DNA of 44,441 bases, from positions 1-44,441 of the forward strand of contig NZ_WWVR01000026.1 in assembly GCF_009883055.1 (NCBI RefSeq), read 5' to 3'. This DNA comes from Blautia sp. BIOML-A1 (lineage in GTDB: Bacteria; Bacillota; Clostridia; Lachnospirales; Lachnospiraceae). Position 1 is the first letter of the stretch; every line of letters begins with the position of its first letter. Shown piece after piece: positions 17,108 through 26,037 of this stretch. A model generated the notes under the pieces. The model was not told the DNA's origin. It ran no database searches and was given only the letters and a program-made list of their open reading frames with translations. The translations under genes and the position numbers were made by a program.

Positions 17108-17260
17108 ATGAGATTCGCAACTTATACAAATTCACCGGATACTCTTCCGGAATGGATTACAACGGAACGGTATATGTATTGTGACAATTTTATAAACGAT
17201 TATATGCACTCTGAACATTTCAGTCTTCTTGCATTTATCAGACGTCTGTTTCACAGATAA
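17108..17260 (+). CDS. Unrecognised 50-residue small protein
   Basis: I do not recognise this protein. The frame runs from an ATG seven nt after AAAGGAGG to TAA, giving 50 residues that start MRFATYTNSPDTLPEWITTE and end in a basic, aromatic tail (LLAFIRRLFHR). There is no signal peptide or obvious membrane span. The middle is rich in Tyr, Asp, Asn and Met with one Cys. Its own extended -10 promoter and a strong terminator immediately after the stop argue that this is a real gene rather than a chance frame. It is transcribed away from PucR and converges on the hybrid kinase gene. Function unknown. Confidence 0.65.
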   Translation: MRFATYTNSPDTLPEWITTERYMYCDNFINDYMHSEHFSLLAFIRRLFHR

Positions 17261-17280
17261 TATATACGCTCCCTTTTAGT

Positions 17281-17318
17281 AAAAAGGACATCCTTAGACT
17301 CAGGATGTCCTTTTCTTT
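17281..17318. terminator. Bidirectional terminator
   Basis: AAAGGACATCCT and AGGATGTCCTTT pair around a 7-nt loop, with A-runs on one side and T-runs on the other. It separates the small-protein gene from the convergent hybrid-kinase gene. Confidence 0.9.
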
Positions 17319-17319
17319 T

Positions 17320-20301
17320 TTATCTGCCAAAAATCTGATCCAGATTTTCCAGGATCACATCTGCATTGATCGGTTTTGCAATATGACCGTTCATACCTGC
17401 CTTGATCGCCTTTTTACGATCTTCTTCAAAAGCATTCGCAGTCATCGCGATGATCGGTATATTTGCACATTTCAGATCCGTAAGCGTACGTATCTCTCGG
17501 GTTGCAGTATAGCCATCCATCTTCGGCATCTGAATATCCATAAAGATCAGGTCATATTTTCTGCCTTCTGCTGATGACATGATGTTTACAGCATCCGTAC
17601 CATCCTCTGCAATATCCACACTCAGACCAATTTCCTGCATGATCGCCGTCGCGATCTCACGATTCAGTTCATTGTCCTCTACAAGAAGAACTTTCTTTCC
17701 TTCATAATTTCTCTGGCTTTCTGCCTGAAGCTTCTGATTCTCATTCTTAAGAAGTGCTCTCTGCTCCGGATTCATCAGAACTTCCCGCAGTTCTGAAAGA
17801 AACAGAGGTTTCGACACAAATGCAGTTACACCCGCTTCCTTTGCCTCCTGTTCAACATCTGACCAGTCATAAGCCGTCAGGATGATAATTGGATTCTCAG
17901 GTCCAACCACCATACGGATCCTGCGGACTGTCTCAATTCCATTCATGTCCGGCATCAGCCAGTCAATGATATAAACCTTAAATTCCTGATTCTGTTCATA
18001 AGCTTCCTTGGCACGAAGCACCGCTTCTTTTCCTGAAGTAGTCCAGTCTGCTGTCATCTCAATCTCACGCAGCATCCGGCTTACACTCATGCAGGTTTCC
18101 GCATCATCGTCCACCACAAGAGCCCGTGCTCCCTTAAGTTCCGGAATAGCTCCCCGTTTCACTGTCACTCCTGCTGTTTCGCATTCAAGCCTGACTGTAA
18201 ATTCTGTTCCTTTTCCTACTTCACTTTCAACCTGGATCGTACCGCCCATCATATCCACGATATTTTTGGTGATCGCCATCCCAAGACCGGTTCCTCCGAT
18301 TCCATTCTCCGTAACTGTATGTTCTCTTGAAAATGAATCAAACACCTGCTCCCGAAACTCCGGTGACATTCCGATTCCATTATCCTTCACACTGAAGATC
18401 ACCGTTGTATATCCTTCTCTTCTGCATGGTTTCTCCGAGACACGAATATTAACCATACCACCAACCGGTGTAAACTTCACAGCATTACTGATAATATTCA
18501 GAAGCACCTGCGTCAGACGCAGCTTATCGGTAACGATATCTTCATGGAGTACATCCTGTGTATCAATATAAAGATCCTGCTGCTTGGAATACACATATCC
18601 CTGAATGATTGTTCTCAGATCGTGCAGAATGTCCGGCAGATGTACCGTTGTATATTCAATCCGGACGGAACCACTCTCAATTCTACTCATATCCAGTACA
18701 TCATTGATCAGGCTTAACAGATGTTGTCCGGACGTATGGATCTTTTTCAGATAATCCAGAACAAGCTCCGTGCTGTCGATATGTGCTGTCGCAAGTGCAG
18801 TGAATCCAATGATCGCATTCATCGGCGTGCGGATATCATGAGACATATTATTCAGAAAGGCTGTCTTCGCCTTGTTCGCATGCTCCGCAGCCGCAAGTGC
18901 ATTTCTCAGATTCTTATCCTGTTCCATCTCACGTTCTTTTTCTTCTGTCACATCACGATTCGCAACCAGGACTGCACACAGGTTCTTATCCTTATCATAT
19001 TCCTGCGGCACAATGATCATCGTCATCCATCTTTCATCCACTGTCCGTGCTGTAAGACTCAATGTCATACGTTCTTTCAGTCGCTTCGCCACCGTACTCA
19101 TATCGGCAAATTCCCGATACGCCTTCTGAAATGGCTCTGCAATAACCTGCTGTATCAGTTCTTCCTGATGTGCTTTCGAAATCCTGTCACCCTTCTGATC
19201 CGGCTTCATATAGTTTGAAGATTTTACAACTTCTATTTCCTCTGTTTTTAAATTCACAAGAGAAATAGAGGAATATGCATGACCCAGTGCATTGATCACT
19301 CGAAGTCTCTTCTGATCCTGAAGGATACTTCTTTTTTCTGTTCTGCTTCTGCTCACTCGATAAAGAGAAAAAAGAAGCAGTGCAAGCAGCACATAGATTA
19401 CACATACAATATTTCGTGTGATGTACACCTGAACTTCCGGAAAAAAGATATATGCATCATAATCTTTGATCTTTTCCTGACGTCCATACCAGTTTCCGTT
19501 CTTTGAATGAAGACGGACAATTCCCTTCACACCTGCCTTAAATTCATTTTCATACAGGGACTTTGAGTCTTCTATCGAGTGAGCGGCCAGATCCTGTTTA
19601 TTTGTACTGACAATCTTATCCTCATCACAGATCACAATACTTCCATTCATCTTAAAGGGAAAATCCGAAAATAGCGATGCCATCGTCAAATCTCCGTTAA
19701 GCTCATTTACTTCCTCTTTCTGCATATAGGAAATCAGGATGCCTGTCTCATCCTGTCTTGCCACCGCCGCAAAATCGTAGAGCTTTCCTTCGTTTCTCAG
19801 ACGGGTCGTATAAGTCTTTTCCGGATGGTCTATAATATCACGTACATAATTACTTTCGATCAGTTTCTGCCACAGCGGCATGCTGTCTCCATCCTGCGTC
19901 TGTTCCTCTACATTCAGGCTCTGATCTAGCACAAGGATTCCTGTCAGACGCTGTTCCCTGGCATATTCATCCAGCATTTCTGCACTGAGATTTCCCTCCC
20001 GCGCCAGAACCCGGCTCAATTCTGTTATCTTATCCATAAGACGTACCAGACTCTTCACCTGGTCGTTCGTATTATAGATCTCATATCTTTCAATCCGGTT
20101 TTTTGCAAAGTCAAATGTCTCATCCAGCGTATTATTCAGCTTTTTATTATCACTCGCAGTCAGCAGCAGAAAAATCAGGATTCCGACAAAAATCTGTACA
20201 GTCACCAGTAAACAGGCATTTCTGTCAAACTGCTTTTTCTTCCCTGTGTTTTTCCCTCTTTTCTGTGTCTGCGGCATCTGCGTCCTCATCTGTCTGTTCA
20301 T
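17320..20301 (-). CDS. Hybrid sensor histidine kinase with two receiver domains
   Basis: The 993-residue protein has TM1 at about 29-50, an extracellular sensor of about 240 residues, TM2 at about 292-314, a PAS-like cytosolic linker, a HisKA dimerisation helix with phosphoacceptor His488 (NNMSHDIRTPMNAI), and an HATPase domain with the N box NAVKFTP and G boxes DNGIGM and GTGLGM. Two receivers follow: REC1 with Asp780 (YIIDWLMPDMNG) and REC2 with Asp922 (FMDIQMPKMDG). There is no DNA-binding or enzymatic output, and no Hpt domain. The gene overlaps the upstream substrate-binding lipoprotein gene by 4 nt (ATGA), so the two are probably made together and the lipoprotein likely presents ligand to the sensor. 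The downstream phosphorelay partner is not in the window. Confidence 0.93.
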   Translation of the reverse strand: MNRQMRTQMPQTQKRGKNTGKKKQFDRNACLLVTVQIFVGILIFLLLTASDNKKLNNTLDETFDFAKNRIERYEIYNTNDQVKSLVRLMDKITELSRVLAREGNLSAEMLDEYAREQRLTGILVLDQSLNVEEQTQDGDSMPLWQKLIESNYVRDIIDHPEKTYTTRLRNEGKLYDFAAVARQDETGILISYMQKEEVNELNGDLTMASLFSDFPFKMNGSIVICDEDKIVSTNKQDLAAHSIEDSKSLYENEFKAGVKGIVRLHSKNGNWYGRQEKIKDYDAYIFFPEVQVYITRNIVCVIYVLLALLLFSLYRVSRSRTEKRSILQDQKRLRVINALGHAYSSISLVNLKTEEIEVVKSSNYMKPDQKGDRISKAHQEELIQQVIAEPFQKAYREFADMSTVAKRLKERMTLSLTARTVDERWMTMIIVPQEYDKDKNLCAVLVANRDVTEEKEREMEQDKNLRNALAAAEHANKAKTAFLNNMSHDIRTPMNAIIGFTALATAHIDSTELVLDYLKKIHTSGQHLLSLINDVLDMSRIESGSVRIEYTTVHLPDILHDLRTIIQGYVYSKQQDLYIDTQDVLHEDIVTDKLRLTQVLLNIISNAVKFTPVGGMVNIRVSEKPCRREGYTTVIFSVKDNGIGMSPEFREQVFDSFSREHTVTENGIGGTGLGMAITKNIVDMMGGTIQVESEVGKGTEFTVRLECETAGVTVKRGAIPELKGARALVVDDDAETCMSVSRMLREIEMTADWTTSGKEAVLRAKEAYEQNQEFKVYIIDWLMPDMNGIETVRRIRMVVGPENPIIILTAYDWSDVEQEAKEAGVTAFVSKPLFLSELREVLMNPEQRALLKNENQKLQAESQRNYEGKKVLLVEDNELNREIATAIMQEIGLSVDIAEDGTDAVNIMSSAEGRKYDLIFMDIQMPKMDGYTATREIRTLTDLKCANIPIIAMTANAFEEDRKKAIKAGMNGHIAKPINADVILENLDQIFGR

Positions 20302-21137
20302 TTATTTTCTCCTCCCGGCAGAATCTTGTCCGCATCCAGTCCATATTTTATAACTATTTTTTCTGTAATACCCTCACCCTGCATCTCCTTGAGCGTTTCT
20401 GTAAGCTCTTCTGCTAATTCCTTATGAGTTCCTTTTTTAAAGGCTATTCCAAGTTCTGATGTATAAATACTTTCCTCCAGCATACGATAAGCGCCCTCAC
20501 CGTCCTGTACCAGACTATTAAGCATCGCCTCATGTCCTGCAATCGCATCCACATAATTTTTCCTGAGTGCGGCATAAAGTTCATTCGTTGTAGAAAAACA
20601 GTTTACCTGCTCCATCTGTGGAAGATCTGAATCAATATTATGAAGAAAAAGATCCTCTGCCTTTGTAGTTGCCTGAACTGCGACTCTCTTCCCTTTCAGA
20701 TCCTGAACCTTCTTGATTTCACTCTCGGCTCTTACGGCCACCATCTGACGACTGTACAGGTACGGACCTGCCCACTGATATTTATCTTCTCTTCCATTCA
20801 TGGAATAACTGCTCCACAGACAGTCTATTGTCCTGTCTGCCAAAAGTTCATCCTTGTCTTCCCAGACAATATTCTCAAACTTCGGCTGATAACCCAGCCT
20901 CTGAAATGCTTCCTGGGCAAGTTCCACATCGATACCTTTGTATTCGCCGTCACTCGTCTGATAGCTGTAAGGTTCAAAATAATCCATTCCGATGACAATC
21001 TCCGGCAGTTCACTGTCCGCAGCTTTCTCTTTCTTTCCTCCACATCCTCCCAGCATAAGACTGCCAGCCAGAAGAAATGCAGTAATGCAAATTCTTTTTC
21101 CCCGGGTACGGGAGTTATTCTTTCGATTTTTTCTCAT
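20298..21137 (-). CDS. Substrate-binding lipoprotein (SBP family 3) coupled to the hybrid kinase
   Basis: The 279-residue protein has a basic N-terminus, a hydrophobic signal segment and a lipobox ending LGG-C, so it is a membrane-anchored lipoprotein. The mature part is a family-3 solute-binding fold: IVIGMDYFEPYSYQTSDGEYKGIDVELAQEAFQRLGY, then RTIDCLWSSYSMNGRED, LKGKRVAVQATTKAED and the C-terminal LGIAFKKGTHKELAEEL. Relatives bind polar amino acids. The ATG at 21137 follows AAGGAA; a longer frame lacks a site and would bury the signal peptide. No permease or ATPase gene is adjacent; instead the stop overlaps the hybrid kinase start. It is therefore more likely a sensor subunit than part of an importer. 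Confidence 0.9.
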   Translation of the reverse strand: MRKNRKNNSRTRGKRICITAFLLAGSLMLGGCGGKKEKAADSELPEIVIGMDYFEPYSYQTSDGEYKGIDVELAQEAFQRLGYQPKFENIVWEDKDELLADRTIDCLWSSYSMNGREDKYQWAGPYLYSRQMVAVRAESEIKKVQDLKGKRVAVQATTKAEDLFLHNIDSDLPQMEQVNCFSTTNELYAALRKNYVDAIAGHEAMLNSLVQDGEGAYRMLEESIYTSELGIAFKKGTHKELAEELTETLKEMQGEGITEKIVIKYGLDADKILPGGENK

Positions 21138-21255
21138 ATCCAGTTCCTTTTTTATTTGTTTAACGTAACGCCAAAAAAGAACAGCCAATATATATTCGAA
21201 CTGTTCCCCTGGTACTTTCATTTCTGCAAAAATCATTTTCGCTTATATCATTGTT

Positions 21256-21284
21256 ATAATATCACAGGCACTTCCTTTTGTCAC
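21256..21284 (-). promoter_or_regulatory. Promoter of the lipoprotein-kinase operon
   Basis: Minus-strand GTGACA (21279-21284), 17-nt spacer, TATTAT (21256-21261) preceded by TGA, which gives an extended -10. The predicted leader is about 110 nt. Confidence 0.5.
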
Positions 21285-21338
21285 ATAAAAGTTTAAAGTC
21301 TCAAACCAAAAGCCCCTGTATTCATAGAACATCATATT

Positions 21339-22265
21339 TTATAGATTTTCCATCACAAAACGATGTGCATTTCCGTAAAAGATTTTCTCTGTCAGCTCTT
21401 CTGAAAAACCATGTTTCATAACTTCCTCTCTTAAGAGTGGAATAGACTGTACTCCATTTATTCCCGCCGGAAAATGTCCGTTACAGCCGTCAAAATCACC
21501 TCCAATGGCAAGGCAGTCCTCCCCGCCCATTTCCAGTACAGCATCTATATGTTTCAAAAGATCTGATATCTGTGGTTTCTCACCTACAAACGCAGCACAG
21601 AAATTCATTCCTATAATTCCCCTCCTGCGGATCAGTTCCGCAAGATGACTCTTCTGAATATTACGAGGCATGTTCCATACTTCTCTTACATCCGAATGAG
21701 AGGCCATGATCGGTCTGTCTGTTATCTCAAACAGATCTTCAACTCCCTGATCCGACAGATGCGAAATATCTATCACGATTCCCTGATCTGTCAAAGCTTT
21801 TATTGTTTCTTTTCCCTTAGATGTCAGCCCCTTTCTCTGATCAAAGGCTGCGCCACATGCATATTTATTTTCGTAATTCCAGGCAGGCATTGCAAATCGA
21901 AATCCCATCTCATAAACTGTTTCGATATATTTTCCCATGACAGACATATCTTCAATAGATAAAAATGCGGCTGCTTTTCCCTGTCTGTGCGCTTTCTCCA
22001 TTTCTGCTCCATTCAGACACAAGGTGATCTTACGGTTTTCATCTTCGAGATATGCCATAGCTCGATGATATAATCTCAGGAAATCCTGGTCAGGATCTTC
22101 TCTGTCCAGTTTCTTCGCATCTTTCCAGACAGCAAAAATCTGCGTGTAATTTTCTACAAAATCGCCTGCTCTTTTCAGATCCAGATCACCGGAGTTTTCC
22201 TCCAGACAGTCTCCTGGTTTTACAATTTCAGTCAGTGTATCTGCATGACAGTCAAAATAATTCAT
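21339..22265 (-). CDS. Membrane dipeptidase (renal dipeptidase family, peptidase M19)
   Basis: The 308-residue protein matches the M19 family: DCHADT at residues 5-10 (zinc ligands), FLSIEDM (bridging Glu), VIDISHLS and IMASHSDVR (His ligands), and AIGGDFDG near the end. Members hydrolyse dipeptides, including D-amino-acid-containing ones, using two zinc ions. There is no signal peptide, so it should be cytosolic. AAAGGA precedes the ATG. With pepT, the M42 enzyme and Opp nearby it fits a peptide-catabolism neighbourhood, but it is not in the same transcript. Confidence 0.93.
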   Translation of the reverse strand: MNYFDCHADTLTEIVKPGDCLEENSGDLDLKRAGDFVENYTQIFAVWKDAKKLDREDPDQDFLRLYHRAMAYLEDENRKITLCLNGAEMEKAHRQGKAAAFLSIEDMSVMGKYIETVYEMGFRFAMPAWNYENKYACGAAFDQRKGLTSKGKETIKALTDQGIVIDISHLSDQGVEDLFEITDRPIMASHSDVREVWNMPRNIQKSHLAELIRRRGIIGMNFCAAFVGEKPQISDLLKHIDAVLEMGGEDCLAIGGDFDGCNGHFPAGINGVQSIPLLREEVMKHGFSEELTEKIFYGNAHRFVMENL

Positions 22266-22500
22266 TTTATCCGCCGTTCCTTTCTTCTATCTGAGGTATT
22301 TTCGTGAACCTTTTTTTACATTCATCTTATCATTCTCATATACAGTTTGTCCAGATTGGATCTCTGTCTTTCCAGTCTGATCAATAAGTCAAAATACCGT
22401 AATTTTTTGTCATATTAGCAGTAGATTTTTTCTTCCGTCACAGTTATAGTAGAAGATAACAAAGCGGAATAATTTCGGCAGTTTTTCTTAAAACCAGCTG

Positions 22501-22552
22501 AAAAGTGCTTTTATAAGTCAGAATAGTGTTATTAACAGGCACTTTTCTGACT
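22501..22552 (+). other. Interleaved inverted repeats in the leader before the AraC gene
   Basis: The 319-nt gap between the divergent M19 and AraC genes holds two interleaved 8-bp pairings just upstream of the AraC ribosome-binding site: AAAAGTGC (22501-22508) with GCACTTTT (22539-22546), and AGTCAGAA (22516-22523) with TTCTGACT (22545-22552). They cannot both form fully, because 22545-22546 are shared; this gives a pseudoknot-like or switching topology. They may equally be DNA operator repeats. The rest of the gap shows a weak minus-strand promoter (TGGACA-N18-TAAGAT) for the dipeptidase gene. Confidence 0.4.
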
Positions 22553-22584
22553 CAAATGACAACAACCATACAGGAGAAAAAACG

Positions 22585-23550
22585 ATGGCAGAGGAAAAAA
22601 AAGGCCAGTTTCCTTCTTCCTTAAAAGAAGCAAGGCAGCATGGAAGCTTCAGTTTTCCATGTGCATTTTACCAGGCAGTGCCTGAAACCAATCCGCCCGG
22701 ATTTCCATTTACGGTCAAACATCACTGGCACGAACCGGTCGAGATCATCTATCTTGAGCAGGACTCTTATCAGGTTGATATCAATATGACGCTGACTCAT
22801 CTCAAAAGCCCATGCTTTTGTTTTATCAACAGCGGAGAACTGCATGCACTTACCTCCGATTCTGAACAGTATCAGGAACAGGCTGTCGTCTTTTCTCCCG
22901 ATCTGCTCACATTCGCCGCTCCGGATCCGGCACAGGAACAGTTTCTGCTTCCATTATCGGAACATAAACTTTCCTTTCCATCTTTTCTTGGATCTGATCA
23001 CCCGGCCTTTTCGGAAGTACAGCAGGAATTTTTCCGGATCCGCTCAATCTTTTCCCGCGAAAACCGGAGCTGTCTGGATCAGTTTACAATCGAAAGTCCC
23101 ATTTCACAGCTGCGGATCAAGGCAGCACTTTTGAGTATTCTCGGAATTCTTGCCGAGTATGATCTGCTTACCCTGAACGATCCGGTACACAACCCTCGCG
23201 TAGAGCTTCTCAAGACCGTGATCAGTTATATCCGCCAAAACTACCAGCGTCCGCTTTCTCTTGGAGAGCTGGCTGCACTTGCCGGAATGAATGAGCAGTA
23301 CTTCTGCCGTTTTTTCAAAAAAGCCCTCGGCAAAACACCCATTTCCTATATCAATGACTTTCGCATCCGGCATGCGGCAACGCTGCTGTGCACGACCGAA
23401 CTGCCCGTCACGGAGGTCTGTCTGGAAAGCGGGTTCAATAATCTCGGACATTTTATGAAGGAATTCAAAAAAGCGACCCAGTTTACACCGCTGCAGTTCC
23501 GAAGGCAAAGTATGACGGAAACTTTTCCCGATAACAAACACTCTTTATAA
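22585..23550 (+). CDS. AraC family transcriptional regulator with cupin sensor domain
   Basis: The 321-residue protein has an N-terminal cupin-type ligand domain (about 35-120, beginning HHWHEPVEIIYLEQD) and a C-terminal double helix-turn-helix (about 205-305): LSLGELAALAGMNEQYFCRFFKKALGKTPISYINDFRIRHAATLL and ITEVCLESGFNNLGHFMKEFKKATQFTPLQFR. AGGAG precedes the ATG. It lies 32 nt upstream of a GH13 glucosidase gene on the same strand and probably activates that operon in response to a sugar. The two genes share a G+C-rich third-position bias unlike most of the window. Confidence 0.9.
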   Translation: MAEEKKGQFPSSLKEARQHGSFSFPCAFYQAVPETNPPGFPFTVKHHWHEPVEIIYLEQDSYQVDINMTLTHLKSPCFCFINSGELHALTSDSEQYQEQAVVFSPDLLTFAAPDPAQEQFLLPLSEHKLSFPSFLGSDHPAFSEVQQEFFRIRSIFSRENRSCLDQFTIESPISQLRIKAALLSILGILAEYDLLTLNDPVHNPRVELLKTVISYIRQNYQRPLSLGELAALAGMNEQYFCRFFKKALGKTPISYINDFRIRHAATLLCTTELPVTEVCLESGFNNLGHFMKEFKKATQFTPLQFRRQSMTETFPDNKHSL

Positions 23551-23582
23551 CTATTTTTATAACTAATGAAAGGAATTTTACT

Positions 23583-25259
23583 ATGCAAAAAAAATGGTGG
23601 CACAAAAAAACAGCCTATCAGATCTACCCAAAAAGCTTCTGCGATTCCAATGGAGACGGCATCGGCGATCTTCCGGGCATTATCAGCAAACTCGATTACC
23701 TCAAAGACCTCGGCATCGACATTATCTGGCTCTCTCCGATCTACTGCTCTCCGCTCGCAGATCAGGGCTATGATATTTCGGATTATTACAACATCGACCC
23801 ACGCTTCGGCACAATGGACGATATGGACCGTCTGATCGCGGAGGCCAAAAAACGTGATATGTACATCCTGATGGACCTCGTTGTCAATCACTGCTCTGAT
23901 GAGCACGAATGGTTCAAAAAAGCCTGCGAAGATCCGGATGGCGAGTACGGAAAGTATTTTTATATTGAAGACTGTCCTGATGGAAAACTGCCGTGCAACT
24001 GGCGTTCCTACTTCGGCGGCAGTGTCTGGGAGCCGCTCCCGGGCCATCCGGACAAATATTACCTGCATATGTTCCACAAAAAACAGCCGGATCTGAACTG
24101 GGAAAATTCAAAACTGCGCGATGAAATCTACAAGATGATCAACTGGTGGCTCGATAAAGGACTTGCCGGCTTCCGTATCGATGCGATCATCAACATCAAA
24201 AAGGCGCTTCCATGGCAGGATTACCCGGCAGACCGTGCAGATGGTATGTGCAGCCCAGCCGAGATGCTCAAGCATGCAGTCGGTGTCGGCGAATTCCTGG
24301 GAGAAATGCGTGACCGCACTTTCCTTCCGCACGGTGCCTTTACTGCCGGCGAAGTCTTCAATGAGAAACCGGAGGAACTTCCGGATTTCATCGGTGACAA
24401 CGGATACTTCTCAACGATGTTTGATTTCAACGAAACCATCTTCGGCGGCAGCGAAAAGGGCTGGTACGACCAGACTCTGATCACCCCGAATGACTACCGC
24501 AGCTGTTGCTTTGCCAGCCAGAAAAAGATCGGCAACATCGGTATGCTCTCTAATATTATCGAAAACCACGATGAACCGCGCGGTGTTTCCCGTTATATCC
24601 CGGAGGGCGAATGTACCTCCACCGCCAAAAAGCTTCTTGCCACAATGAACATCATGCTCCGTGGTCTTCCGTTTATCTATCAGGGACAGGAAATCGGTAT
24701 GGAAAATGTAGAATTCCAGTCGATTGACGAAGTAGATGATATTTCAACACTCGACGAGTACCAGGTAGCCTTGAATGCCGGTCTGACACCAGCCGCCGCC
24801 CTGAAGGCAGTAAACCGTGTCAGCCGTGACAATGCACGTACTCCGTTCCAGTGGGATGCTTCTGCAAACGCAGGCTTTACGTCCGGCACTCCATGGCTGA
24901 AGGTAAACCGCAATTACACAAAGATCAACCTGGAAAGCCAGAAAGATGATCCAGACTCCGTTTATCAGTACTACCGCCGCCTGCTTGCACTACGCAAGGA
25001 TCCGGCTTATGCCGAAACTGTCGTATATGGTGATCTGCTTCCTGTATTTGAAGATCAGGACCGCGTCATGGCATACTACCGAAAGTCCGCAGATCAGACA
25101 CTGCTCGTGATCGGTAACTACAAAACACAGCCACAGACTCTGACACTTCCGTCCAAGATCAAACATATCGTGCTGAATAATCTGCCGCAGCTTAAGACAG
25201 AAGGAAATGAAATTATGCTGGAAGGCTATCAGGCAGTCATTCTGGAAGTATTTTCATAA
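23583..25259 (+). CDS. Alpha-glucosidase (GH13_31, oligo-1,6-glucosidase type)
   Basis: The 558-residue (beta/alpha)8 enzyme has all four GH13 regions: DLVVNHCSDEH, GFRIDAI with nucleophile Asp200, TAGEV with acid/base Glu257, and ENHDEPR with transition-state Asp330. The start WWHKKTAYQIYPKSFCDSNGDGIGDLPGI is typical of oligo-1,6-glucosidases and related alpha-glucosidases, which cut terminal alpha-1,6 or alpha-1,4 glucose from short sugars in the cytosol. The N-terminus has no signal peptide. It is co-transcribed with the AraC gene. Codons are visibly richer in G and C at third positions than in neighbours, suggesting strong expression or a different origin. A paralogue is at 34748-36385. 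The exact substrate is unknown. Confidence 0.93.
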   Translation: MQKKWWHKKTAYQIYPKSFCDSNGDGIGDLPGIISKLDYLKDLGIDIIWLSPIYCSPLADQGYDISDYYNIDPRFGTMDDMDRLIAEAKKRDMYILMDLVVNHCSDEHEWFKKACEDPDGEYGKYFYIEDCPDGKLPCNWRSYFGGSVWEPLPGHPDKYYLHMFHKKQPDLNWENSKLRDEIYKMINWWLDKGLAGFRIDAIINIKKALPWQDYPADRADGMCSPAEMLKHAVGVGEFLGEMRDRTFLPHGAFTAGEVFNEKPEELPDFIGDNGYFSTMFDFNETIFGGSEKGWYDQTLITPNDYRSCCFASQKKIGNIGMLSNIIENHDEPRGVSRYIPEGECTSTAKKLLATMNIMLRGLPFIYQGQEIGMENVEFQSIDEVDDISTLDEYQVALNAGLTPAAALKAVNRVSRDNARTPFQWDASANAGFTSGTPWLKVNRNYTKINLESQKDDPDSVYQYYRRLLALRKDPAYAETVVYGDLLPVFEDQDRVMAYYRKSADQTLLVIGNYKTQPQTLTLPSKIKHIVLNNLPQLKTEGNEIMLEGYQAVILEVFS

Positions 25260-25270
25260 ACAGAAAAGAC

Positions 25271-25314
25271 ACAGAGCAGAACCTTCATTCATCCGGTTCT
25301 GCTCTGTATTTTAA
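25271..25314. terminator. Terminator after the GH13 gene
   Basis: ACAGAGCAGAACC (25271-25283) pairs perfectly with GGTTCTGCTCTGT (25295-25307), followed by ATTTTAA. It lies between convergent genes and can act on both. Confidence 0.88.
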
Positions 25315-25323
25315 CTTATTCTG

Positions 25324-25809
25324 TCAAATATCGAACATTTCTCTACAAATTGTTTTTCCACACGCTGTTTTGAAAATATTATGATAAGCTTTTAAAGCAG
25401 CTTCTTTCGTCAGACTATCCTCCATGATATTTACCAGAAAATCTGCCTCTACCAATATTTGATAATCCATTGCATCAATATCATTATATGTATGATGATG
25501 TGCGATCAAATACTGAACCCGGTCAGATACCTCCTGATCAAATCCTAATTTTTTGAGTAGTCTTTCTGCTATTGCAGGACCTTCCTGCTCTTGTAGTCTG
25601 CCATTACAATTTCCATATTTTTCTTCACAGAAATGGATTCCAATATCATGTGTCAAGGCAGCAGCCTCAATAATAAATAAACTTTTCTTGTCTACATTCT
25701 CCGTTTCGGCAATTAACTTTGCATAACTATGCACTTTACAGAAATGTTGAATTCTCTTTGCATCTCCTCTATATAGTTCAATCATTGCCAGGTGTAATTT
25801 ATTTATCAT
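25324..25809 (-). CDS. HD domain-containing phosphohydrolase
   Basis: The 161-residue protein is a single HD domain. Metal-binding residues are visible: H in HSYAKLIAE, the HD pair in ALTHDIGIHF, the HHH in LIAHHHTYND, and the D in LVEADFLVN. Such proteins are nucleotidases or phosphodiesterases of varied substrate. I took the ATG at 25809 after GGAGG; an upstream ATG has no site. It is monocistronic and at the edge of the accessory region. Its role cannot be narrowed. Confidence 0.82.
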   Translation of the reverse strand: MINKLHLAMIELYRGDAKRIQHFCKVHSYAKLIAETENVDKKSLFIIEAAALTHDIGIHFCEEKYGNCNGRLQEQEGPAIAERLLKKLGFDQEVSDRVQYLIAHHHTYNDIDAMDYQILVEADFLVNIMEDSLTKEAALKAYHNIFKTACGKTICREMFDI

Positions 25810-25896
25810 CTCATGTCTTCCTCCACTTTCTCGCATATATAATTACTCGTAAATTAATCCTATCATTTTTCATGATGAATATTATTTTTCGTAATT

Positions 25897-26037
25897 TTAA
25901 TATGATTCATTGCGTTTCCTTCTCTTCTCATCATTAAGCATCTGTTTGTACAGAAAACGACAACAGCCAAACGTTTTTCCAAGGAGTATCTTCTGTTCTT
26001 CTGTTGGATAAATCCGGAAACGATATGCTATGTTCAA
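25897..26037 (-). pseudogene. tnpB: Truncated IS200/IS605 tnpB (N-terminal stub)
   Basis: Only the first 46 or so residues of an OrfB/TnpB protein remain (LNIAYRFRIYPTEEQKILLG, then FGCCRFLYKQMLNDE), after which the frame stops and unrelated AT-rich sequence follows. The frame begins with TTG overlapping the tnpA stop (TTGA), a usual arrangement in these elements. The RuvC nuclease domain is completely missing, so this is a relic. Confidence 0.8.

Noticed and set aside
23346..24077. 243-residue minus-strand open frame across the AraC-GH13 junction
   Set aside because: It is antisense to two clear genes with strong motifs. Long shadows are expected where third positions are G+C-rich.
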